Source: Salaquimonas pukyongi | GTDB lineage: Bacteria; Pseudomonadota; Alphaproteobacteria; Rhizobiales; Rhizobiaceae | Assembly (NCBI RefSeq): GCF_001953055.1 | Contig: NZ_CP019044.1 | Span: 2,046,001-2,110,000, forward strand | Length of the DNA: 64,000 nt | Direction: 5' to 3' | Shown: one piece after another, positions 53,503 to 61,159 of the stretch | Layout: each line of letters starts with the position of its first letter | Numbering within the stretch: the first letter of the stretch is position 1 | Position numbers and translations under genes: made by a program | The notes under the pieces: generated by a model | Database searches by the model: none | Seen by the model: the letters and a program-made list of their open reading frames with translations, nothing else | What the model was told of the DNA's origin: nothing

Positions 53503-54276
53503 GTGATTCACTCGGTTTCAGACTTGCGGGAACAATATGCCGCCGGGCGGTCTCTTCTGGACGCCCTGCAAGGCATTCTCGAGGCTGAGGATATCAATAA
53601 GGCCACTGCCGTCACCAGTGATTTTGTGGACAAGCTGGACGGCAAACTGCTTTCCCTGAAATTCTCCGACAGCGAAGATGAAACGGCGATCGTCAGGCCG
53701 TTTTCAGCCTATCCAAAATCGATTCGCCAGATTTCGATCGCCATGCAGCCAGCCGGCAGATGCCCGTTCTACAAGGAATCGCGCAAACGCCTGTCTCCGT
53801 TTTATTGTTCTTCGATTGACCGCACGCAATATCTGACCCTGAATGACCGCATCTTTTTCCGGGAAATCGATCGGCTGGACTTCGGAGATATCCTGATTCT
53901 TCCTGTCATGATCGGCAGAGGAATTGCCGTCACCACAATCGGCGTTCCCGGCAGGACGCATGCATCCGCTGCTCAATGCCCGATCAGGGCAGCCTATCCG
54001 CACATTGTCGCTGCCTTTATTTCCAAATTCCCCGAAGTAACGACGCTGTTCGAGCACAAACGCCTGACAAAGCTGGAACGGCAGGTCGTCTCCATGCTCT
54101 CAAAAGGGCGATCCTATGGCGAGGCCTGTCACAAGATGGGCCTTAGCCAAACCTCGTTGACGCTGCTGCTGAAATCGGCATCCCGCAAGCTGGAAGCGAG
54201 CAATCTGGTGGAAATGGGCATCAAGGCTGCCAGCGCCGGCGAACTTTGCCAGACCCCTGAAGAACTTTGGTCATGA
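53503..54276 (+). CDS. LuxR-type HTH regulator with an unassigned sensor domain
   Basis: A 257-residue protein. The last 65 residues form a LuxR-like HTH (LTKLERQVVSMLSKGRSYGEACHKM, then SLTLLLKSASRKLEASNL). The N-terminal 180 residues might be an autoinducer-binding-type fold, but the usual Trp and Asp ligands are not obvious, so the signal is unknown. GTG 53503 is preferred to GTG 53497 because AGGAGG (53491-53496) then has the right six-base spacing. No LuxI-type synthase is in the window, so this would be a solo regulator. Confidence 0.8.
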   Translation: MIHSVSDLREQYAAGRSLLDALQGILEAEDINKATAVTSDFVDKLDGKLLSLKFSDSEDETAIVRPFSAYPKSIRQISIAMQPAGRCPFYKESRKRLSPFYCSSIDRTQYLTLNDRIFFREIDRLDFGDILILPVMIGRGIAVTTIGVPGRTHASAAQCPIRAAYPHIVAAFISKFPEVTTLFEHKRLTKLERQVVSMLSKGRSYGEACHKMGLSQTSLTLLLKSASRKLEASNLVEMGIKAASAGELCQTPEELWS

Positions 54277-54307
54277 ACTCATAAATAGGGTCGGGGCCCA
54301 GCCCCTA

Positions 54308-55021
54308 TCACGCCGAATCGCGCACGCTGTCGGTTGCACGCCAGCCGAATTCAAGCAACGGCATCGCCCGCTTGGCCATGATGAACATGCGGTCTGCAAC
54401 TTCCGGCGACTGGAATATCGCCGGCGTCAGCTCTTCCATGAAGGTATGGTTTTTCAGCCTGATCCACGTCGTAAGAGGCTCTGAGGAAACGTCCTCAAAG
54501 CCGCGGGGATTGCGTTTGAGCGACGATTCGTCCTCCAGCTTGTAGCCATACCCTTCCAGCTTCTTCACAATGCCGGCAAACTTCTTTTCCTCGCGAATGA
54601 TCATTTCGCGAAAGGCCCGCATCGCCTCTCCCTCCAGCCCGAAAAACCCGCAGGCGATGAAGCTGCGTTCATTGGAGTAGTGCATGTAGACAAACCCGTT
54701 ATCCTTCTTTGTGCCCGAGCGCGTCAGCATGGCGCTGGCATGGGTGACATAAGGATCCTTGTTCTTTGAAAACCGCACATCCCGGTTAACCCGGTAGAGC
54801 GAGTTCTTGCGGTCTCCGGCAAGGGGAATGCCCGCCTTTTCAAAACGTGCGGCAAGCGTTTCGATGAGATCGCCCATCGGCTCGCGCACTTCGCGCATGT
54901 AAACCGGCCTGTTCTCCCTGAACCATTCGCGGTCCTGATAAAAGCCGAGCGCCTTCAAAAACGGCAGCGACTGCTTCCCGAAACCGGTGAACGTAACTTC
55001 CTGCGGCACAAGCGCCTCCAT
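54308..55021 (-). CDS. DUF2461 family protein
   Basis: A 237-residue protein of the DUF2461/TIGR02453 family. FLKALGFYQDREWFRENRPVY is the diagnostic start, DRKNSLYRVNRDVRFSKNKDPY the conserved core and GFYGLEGEAM-like sequence follows. Function unknown. The start codon overlaps the stop of the GS-like gene (TGATG), so it is the third gene of a coupled unit with the Rieske oxygenase and the ligase. Confidence 0.88.
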   Translation of the reverse strand: MEALVPQEVTFTGFGKQSLPFLKALGFYQDREWFRENRPVYMREVREPMGDLIETLAARFEKAGIPLAGDRKNSLYRVNRDVRFSKNKDPYVTHASAMLTRSGTKKDNGFVYMHYSNERSFIACGFFGLEGEAMRAFREMIIREEKKFAGIVKKLEGYGYKLEDESSLKRNPRGFEDVSSEPLTTWIRLKNHTFMEELTPAIFQSPEVADRMFIMAKRAMPLLEFGWRATDSVRDSA

Positions 55022-56477
55022 CAAAAATTGGTGAAATACTCAGCCTGTTCCCAATGCGAAACCACGCAAAGGTAACGCTCCCATTCAGCCCGCTTCAACC
55101 TGGCAAGGAAGGAAACGAACTCCTCGCCGAGCGCATCGCGATACAGGCTTCCGCCCTCAAACAGTCCGATCGCATCGCCAAGATTTGCAGGCAGCGTCTC
55201 AGCCTCATCCTCATAAGGCCGTTCAACGGGCGGCGGCGCCTCAAGCCCTTCGGCGATGCCCCTCAACCCGCCCAGCATCTGCGAGGCAAGACAGTAATAG
55301 GGATTGGCCGCCGGTTCTGCGACGCGGTTTTCAATACGGCTTGCCGAATTGCCGGGCCAGGCAAGCACCCTCAGCATGGCACCGCGATTGTCCCGCCCCC
55401 ACTGGATGCGGTCAGGCGCCAGCATGAAGGGTTGATAACGCTTGTAGCCATTGACCGTTGGCGTTGTCATGAGACAGCTTTCGCCTGCATGGGCCAGCAA
55501 GCCGGCTAACCAGCCTTCAGCGGCTTTCGAAAGCTCCTCTCCCTCCTTTGGCTCGAAGAGGTTGATTTCGCTCTTGAGATCGACCACCGACTGGTGAACA
55601 TGCCAGCCGCTCGATGCGCAGTTTTCGACCGCCGGCCGCGTCATGAAGGTCGCGTGCAGCCCGTTGCGCGCACAAAGTTCCTTGACCATGGTGCGAAACA
55701 GAACAAGATGGCGCGCCTGAACCTCTGCGGGCCCCGGTGAGAAGGTTACCTCGAACTGTCCCGGGCCCATTTCCACCTCGACGGAAGCAATCGGCAGGCC
55801 CATGGCCTGGGCAGCGCGGCGTATCTCGTCGAGCACGGGTTCGGCGGCATCGTAAACGCTTTCGGTCAGGTATTTGTAACCGTCGGCAATCAATTCGGTG
55901 TTTGGAGGCCTGGGCGGCATGGTGGCCGATCCATGATCGCGTGCTGCGTCCGTAACCCTGAAAATGTGAAACTCGATTTCAAGGCCGCAGACAAAGGCCA
56001 TGCCGGCATCTGCAAGTTTCGCCATCGCCTTTGCCAGCACATTTTGCGGTTCAAAAGGGATTTCAGTCAGATTGGTATAGACCGGCCGGCACTGCATCCA
56101 CGCCGAATGAGGCGACCACGGCACAGGAGTAAGTGTTTCAGGTTGGGGCACCAGCAGGACGTCCCCTGCCCCGCCAAGCGGGTTGGAGGCAAGTCCGGCA
56201 TTCCCCGACCATACCGGAAAAACCGTGCGGTGCGACAAATCCTTTAAAAGCAGTGTCGAGGGCACCCCGAGCCCGGATGCCAGCACCGGGGGCAGCGCCT
56301 CGGCCACTACCGTCTTGCCGCGCAGAATGCCGTGCGGGTCGGCAAAGACCATGCGGATGGTCTCAATCCCTTCCGCCTCAATGCGGCCGAGCGTTTCGAG
56401 CGCTGCGGTGATCCCGGCTTCATCCAGAAGCCCGCCTCCAGCCAGCCTGCCCCCTTCAGCCCTTCTTCCACGCTCAT
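55021..56477 (-). CDS. glutamine synthetase family protein (gamma-glutamyl amide ligase type), apparent 5' frameshift
   Basis: A GS-fold ligase that activates glutamate with ATP and joins it to ammonia or an amine. VVAEALPPVLASG, EVEMGPGQFEVTFSP (metal Glu residues), HVHQSVVDL, NGYKRYQPFMLAPD and RIENRVAEPAANPY are catalytic landmarks. It belongs to the short, GlnA-like branch that includes gamma-glutamyl-amide synthetases such as IpuC and PuuA. The intact frame is open from about 56490 but has no start codon until ATG 56352, which would cut off a conserved part (LLDEAGITAALETLGRIEAEG). ATG 56477 overlaps the Rieske stop as ATGA and reads MSVEEGLKGAG in another frame; loss of one G in the G-run at 56450-56454 or close by reconciles the two. 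Confidence 0.85.
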
Positions 56478-57835
56478 TCGGCAGCGCCGCTCATGGCGGT
56501 TTCATCATCGCCAACCTGCGCGTTCCAGGAACAGGCCGCGCGCCGCTCCCGGTCGCTTTCACGCCACACCGCTTCCCAGCCTGTACCGGCAGGCGCGATG
56601 GCGTCGATCGACACCGGCCCCTGCATCGCCGCAACATTGCCACTTGCCGGCAGCCCATCCTCATCGCCTGCTGCCAGGGCATCCATGGCCGCGTTCAGCA
56701 TTCGGCGGTAGCGGATGATCGCTGTATCGGTCTTTCCAAGATGCTCCTGGGTACGGTCCTGTATCGGGCCCGGACTTTCCACCGCCCACTGGTCATGAAC
56801 GTTGATGTCGAGGCCCATGCCCGTATAGGTCAGGTTTTCCTGTTCCTGCGGATTGTAGCCGTAATTGTTGCGCTTGTTCTTGACCGGCGCATAGTCCGGC
56901 AGCGTGTGCTCCTTCAGCCTCTGCTCCCGCATCAATTCCTTGTCCACCGGCTTACCGAAAGAGGTGAACATGGAAAACCAGTAGCAGTTCTCATCATCGA
57001 CCGGCACGTGCCACTGGGTGATCGTCATCTCCCGCGACATGGGAATGCAAATTGCTTCGGGAAAAATCTGGTTGGTCACCCGCACATGGGTGCGCCCGTC
57101 ATCAAGGTGGCGCAGCGAGATGATCCGCATGCCGTGCCCTGCTTCCTCCACAAGGATTTCCGGCCTTGGATAGTCACGCAGCAGCTTTGTCATCGGAATG
57201 TTGGTATTGGCCGCCTTGTCGCGGAACTGCTTGCCATAGGATTCCTCAGGGTCCTCGTCCTGCAAAAATCGATGCAGAAAAGAGGCATGCGCCGGATCGA
57301 TGCCCACTTCCATCGCCTGCAGCCAGTTGCATTCCCACAGCCCCTTGAAGGCAAAGACATGGCTGTCCGGCGCGCGAAAACAGTCATAGTCGGGAAAGGC
57401 GGGCGGAGCGGCACCTTCGGCGAGCGGCCCCATATAGGCAAAGATGATGCCGTTTTTCTCAACTACCGGATAGGAAACCGCCTTGATGTTTTCATGCATC
57501 CGGCTGCCCTCCGGCTCGCCGGGCTGTTCCACGCACTGGCCCGCCCGGTCGAAGTGCCAGCCATGAAACGGACAGCGAAGGCCATTGTCCTCAAGCCGCC
57601 CGTAACACAGATCGGCGCCGCGGTGGGGGCAATGGCGGCCAATCAGGCCCAGACCGCCGTCCTCATCGCGAAACAGCACCAACTGCTCTCCCAGCAGCGT
57701 CACCGGAACAACCGGGCGCGACCCCGACAACTCGTCACTGAGCGCTGCCGGTTGCCAGTAGCGACGAAGCACCGCGCCAGCTTCCGTTCCCGGGCCGATG
57801 CGGGTTATGCGGTCGTTCTTCTCACGGCTCATCAT
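56474..57835 (-). CDS. Rieske non-heme iron oxygenase, alpha subunit
   Basis: A 453-residue oxygenase component. The Rieske [2Fe-2S] site is CPHRGADLC followed by LRCPFHGWHFD (C-x-H, then C-x2-H), residues about 68-92. The catalytic domain shows the 2-His-Asp region as WLQAMEVGIDPAHASFLH, the Asp bridging to the neighbouring Rieske centre. It resembles phthalate 4,5-dioxygenase and O- or N-demethylase type subunits; in this class small aromatic or N-methyl compounds are common substrates. ATG 57835 follows GGGAGGAG. No reductase or ferredoxin gene is adjacent, so electrons come from elsewhere. It is coupled (ATGA) to the GS-like ligase. Confidence 0.9.
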   Translation of the reverse strand: MMSREKNDRITRIGPGTEAGAVLRRYWQPAALSDELSGSRPVVPVTLLGEQLVLFRDEDGGLGLIGRHCPHRGADLCYGRLEDNGLRCPFHGWHFDRAGQCVEQPGEPEGSRMHENIKAVSYPVVEKNGIIFAYMGPLAEGAAPPAFPDYDCFRAPDSHVFAFKGLWECNWLQAMEVGIDPAHASFLHRFLQDEDPEESYGKQFRDKAANTNIPMTKLLRDYPRPEILVEEAGHGMRIISLRHLDDGRTHVRVTNQIFPEAICIPMSREMTITQWHVPVDDENCYWFSMFTSFGKPVDKELMREQRLKEHTLPDYAPVKNKRNNYGYNPQEQENLTYTGMGLDINVHDQWAVESPGPIQDRTQEHLGKTDTAIIRYRRMLNAAMDALAAGDEDGLPASGNVAAMQGPVSIDAIAPAGTGWEAVWRESDRERRAACSWNAQVGDDETAMSGAAE

Positions 57836-57987
57836 GGTGTGGGCTCCTCCCTGCAGGGTCACTGGCACAAACTGTCACGGCATTGTTCGACTTCAAATCC
57901 GGTCATCCACTATAGCAGGACATAAACAGCCGAAAAGCCGCGAGACAGCCCCTCATGCGATGGAATCCGGATATCCGCCAGAACCGC

Positions 57988-58743
57988 CTAGTCGTCCTGG
58001 GGCTGAAGCGCTGAAAGGAAACGCTTTACCGTCCCTGCCATGCCGAACTCAAGCGCATCGGCCGTCAGGCCATGGCCAATGGAGACCTCCGCCAGATGCG
58101 GCATAACCTCAACCAGTGCCGGAAGATTGGCAACCGTCAGATCATGACCGGCATTCATGCCAAGTCCCGATGCATGCGCAAGCTCTGCTGTTTTCTGCAA
58201 ATCCTTCAAGGCATTGGCCGCCTTTTCAGAATCATCATGGCAGGCCCCGTAAGGCCCGGTATAAAATTCCACCCGATCAGCCCCTGTCGTCCTGGCCGCC
58301 GCGATCTGTGCTTCGGACGCATCAGGATCGCAGAACAGTGCAACCCGCATACGCCCTTTCTTGAGCCGGTTGACGATTGCCACCAACATTTCCTGATTGG
58401 TGATGAAATCCCAGCCATGATCGGAGGTCGGCTGCATCGGATCGTCGGGCACCAGGGTGACCTGTTCGGGCTGCGCTTCGTCCACCAGCGCCAGGAAATC
58501 CTGCGTTGGATAGCCTTCAATATTGAATTCGGCGTCCGGAAACGCATCGTCGATCAGGGCGCGGATTTCCGGCACATCGGAAAAGCGGATGTGCCGCTGA
58601 TCAGGCCGGGGGTGAACCGTCAGCCCGTGGGCACCGGCTTCAAGCGCAATCGCCCCCAGGCCCGTCACGCTGGGCCACGGCAGGTCGCGCCGGTTGCGCA
58701 ACATGGCGATGGCGTTGAGATTGACGGAAAGCTGGGCGGGCAT
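57988..58743 (-). CDS. pdxJ: pyridoxine 5'-phosphate synthase
   Basis: A 251-residue TIM-barrel enzyme that condenses 1-deoxyxylulose 5-phosphate with 3-amino-2-oxopropyl phosphate to make pyridoxine phosphate. [15 protein letters not shown] at the N-terminus, [34 protein letters not shown], and [10 protein letters not shown] followed by [12 protein letters not shown] are diagnostic. A single gene, divergent from the c-di-GMP gene; a CGCGGG/CCCGCG hairpin is present in the gap (58787-58804). Confidence 0.96.
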   Translation of the reverse strand: MPAQLSVNLNAIAMLRNRRDLPWPSVTGLGAIALEAGAHGLTVHPRPDQRHIRFSDVPEIRALIDDAFPDAEFNIEGYPTQDFLALVDEAQPEQVTLVPDDPMQPTSDHGWDFITNQEMLVAIVNRLKKGRMRVALFCDPDASEAQIAAARTTGADRVEFYTGPYGACHDDSEKAANALKDLQKTAELAHASGLGMNAGHDLTVANLPALVEVMPHLAEVSIGHGLTADALEFGMAGTVKRFLSALQPQDD

Positions 58744-58924
58744 GGGTGAAGCCTGTTTTCACATTGGCGATTGCACCAGTCATGTCGCGGGATAAAGCCC
58801 GCGTCAACACGGCCCGCAATGGAACGTCTGTTTATGAAAAACTTTACCGTGTTCCTTTGCCTTATCTTTCTCAATTTACGCCAGTCTTTGCGCCTGTGGG
58901 GAAATTTGGTTCCGGGGAATTGGA

Positions 58925-61138
58925 TTGTCAGTCCTGAACGAGCAAATGGCCGGACTTCTACCGTATGTGGCGCTGGCCGGATCGTGCGGCACCGCCATGG
59001 CTGCCGTGCTCTGGCGCAAACTGCGCCGGACCCGTGCCGAGCTTGAAAATCATCGCGAAGCCATCAATCATCTCCAGGAGGGGTTCTACCGCTCCAGCCT
59101 CGACGGCCACCAGATTCAGGCCAACCCCGCCCTGGTGCGCCTGAACGGTTACCGCACCGAGCAGGAGCAACTCGATGCCGTCAAGAACATCGCAGCCGAA
59201 TGGTATGTGGAAGCGGGCCGGCGCGATGACTTCAAATGCCAGTTGTTCGAACGCGGCCACGTCAGCGGGTTCGTATCGCAGGTTTACCGGCACAAAACAC
59301 GCGAGCGCATCTGGATCAGCGAAAATGCGCGCCTGGTAACCGATCCTGAAAACGGTACTCCGCTTTATTACGAGGGTACGGTCCGCGACATCACCCATGA
59401 AATGAAACTGACGGAGACACGTGACCGGCTGGAGAAGCTTGCCGCCAACCTGCCAGGCGGCCTGTTCCAGATTACCCAGCATGGCGGACGCAGGGTTTCA
59501 ATACACTACATGAGCGATACATTTGTTAGCCTCTTCGGACTTCAGGGTGTACCTGCCGAAGATGTTCTCAAATGCATCACCAGCCGGATCGAGCCGGGCG
59601 ATCTCAAACACTACAATGAGGCGTTTACTGCATCCGCACGGGAACTAAAGCCGCTGGATCAGCAAATCCGCTATTCCGGCACCAATGACAAGGAAATCTG
59701 GATTCACGTTACCGCAACGCCGGAAGTGGAGGAAGACGGCGTCATTGTCTGGCACGGCCATGCGCTGGAAATCACCCGCCAGAAAGAGATCGAACAACGG
59801 TTGGAGCGTATGGCGAATTTCGACACGCTCACTTCGCTTCCCCAGCGCAGCGTGATGGAAGATCGGGTCAAGGCAGCGATATCCGCCTGCAACAGGCGTG
59901 GCGAATATGCCGCACTTTTGTTCATCGATCTGGACAATTTCAAGCAACTCAACGACACCCACGGGCACGAGGCGGGCGACGAGCTGCTGCGTCAGGTCGC
60001 CCAGCGCATGCGCTCCCAGACCCGCGCCTGTGACACGGTTGCCCGCTTCGGCGGTGATGAATTCGTCATTGTCATCGACAATCTGGGTACCGACCTTGAG
60101 CTGTCCCGTGAAAAGGCCGCGGCCTTCGCAAGCAAGCTTCTTAACAGTTTCGCCGAGGGATTTGAGCTACAGGGGAGCGAGCACCACTGCTCGCCATCGA
60201 TCGGCATATCCCTGATCGGCCCTGAGCAAGCCAGCGTGGAAGAAATCCTGTCGCGCGCCGACACCGCGATGTATCAGGCCAAGAAAAGCGGCCGCAACAC
60301 CTTCGTCATCTTCGACGAAAAGCGCGAAAACGCGGGTGGCGCCATCGCCGGCTATCTTTCAGATCTTCCCGGCGCCGCCGATCGGGGCGAATTTCATCTG
60401 GTGTTTCAGCCGCAGATCGACCGTAACGGACGCATTTCGGGGGCTGAGGCCTTTATCCGGTGGGAGCATCCCGAACACGGCATCATCGCACCCTCCGACT
60501 TTATGCCAGCGGCCGAAAAAAGCGGGCTCATTACCGAAATCAACGAATGGGTACTGCACCAGGCAATCGAACGCCTGGCGTCCTGGCAGAAAAACCCGCA
60601 GCTTCGCCATCTCAGCCTGTCGGTCAATCTGTCGGTTCAGCAATTCTCCCTGCCGGGCTTTGCCGAAAACCTCAAAGCATTGCTTGAAAAATCCGAAGTC
60701 GACCCTTCCAGGCTGACCCTTGAATTGCCCGAAAGCCTGCTTACCCGGAACATGAAGTCCGTTGGTTCGAAAATGCATCAGATCAAGAAGGCTGGTGTGC
60801 GGTTCTCACTCGACGACTTTGGCACGGGCTCTGCGTCGCTGGCCAACCTCAATCACCTGCCCGTTGACGAAATCAAGATTGACGGCCTGCTGGTTTCATC
60901 GATTGAAAATGACGGCAGTTCACGCAGCATGATTGCCGGCATACTGGGCATTGCCCATGCCCTGAAGCTCCATACGGTGGCTGAACATGTAGGCAATGCG
61001 CTGCAGCATGATTATCTGCAGGAGCGCGGCTGTGGCGGCTTTCAGGGCTATCACTTTCATCCGCCGCTATCTGCCGATGTCTTCGAAGCGGTGGTCGTTA
61101 CCAGGCCCCAGCACGGAAAGCTGCCGCTCGCCAGCTAA
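58925..61138 (+). CDS. PAS-GGDEF-EAL protein (c-di-GMP turnover)
   Basis: A 737-residue protein with one N-terminal hydrophobic segment (residues 10-27), two PAS-like domains (about 45-165 and 180-285), a GGDEF domain with intact RFGGDEFVIVI (about 375-385), and an EAL domain. The EAL signature reads EAFIRWEHP instead of EALxRW, but NLSVQQFS, ELPESLL, DDFGTGSASL and DEIKIDG are present, so activity may be kept. TTG 58925 is used because GGGGAA precedes it; ATG 58946 is an alternative. Product c-di-GMP could act on the PilZ protein at 49451. Confidence 0.92.
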   Translation: MSVLNEQMAGLLPYVALAGSCGTAMAAVLWRKLRRTRAELENHREAINHLQEGFYRSSLDGHQIQANPALVRLNGYRTEQEQLDAVKNIAAEWYVEAGRRDDFKCQLFERGHVSGFVSQVYRHKTRERIWISENARLVTDPENGTPLYYEGTVRDITHEMKLTETRDRLEKLAANLPGGLFQITQHGGRRVSIHYMSDTFVSLFGLQGVPAEDVLKCITSRIEPGDLKHYNEAFTASARELKPLDQQIRYSGTNDKEIWIHVTATPEVEEDGVIVWHGHALEITRQKEIEQRLERMANFDTLTSLPQRSVMEDRVKAAISACNRRGEYAALLFIDLDNFKQLNDTHGHEAGDELLRQVAQRMRSQTRACDTVARFGGDEFVIVIDNLGTDLELSREKAAAFASKLLNSFAEGFELQGSEHHCSPSIGISLIGPEQASVEEILSRADTAMYQAKKSGRNTFVIFDEKRENAGGAIAGYLSDLPGAADRGEFHLVFQPQIDRNGRISGAEAFIRWEHPEHGIIAPSDFMPAAEKSGLITEINEWVLHQAIERLASWQKNPQLRHLSLSVNLSVQQFSLPGFAENLKALLEKSEVDPSRLTLELPESLLTRNMKSVGSKMHQIKKAGVRFSLDDFGTGSASLANLNHLPVDEIKIDGLLVSSIENDGSSRSMIAGILGIAHALKLHTVAEHVGNALQHDYLQERGCGGFQGYHFHPPLSADVFEAVVVTRPQHGKLPLAS

Positions 61139-61159
61139 GCCTGTCTTGGTTAGCTGTGC

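Noticed and set aside
58787-58804. CGCGGG/CCCGCG hairpin as a terminator
   Set aside because: It lies between divergent genes (pdxJ and the GGDEF gene) and no T-run follows on either strand.
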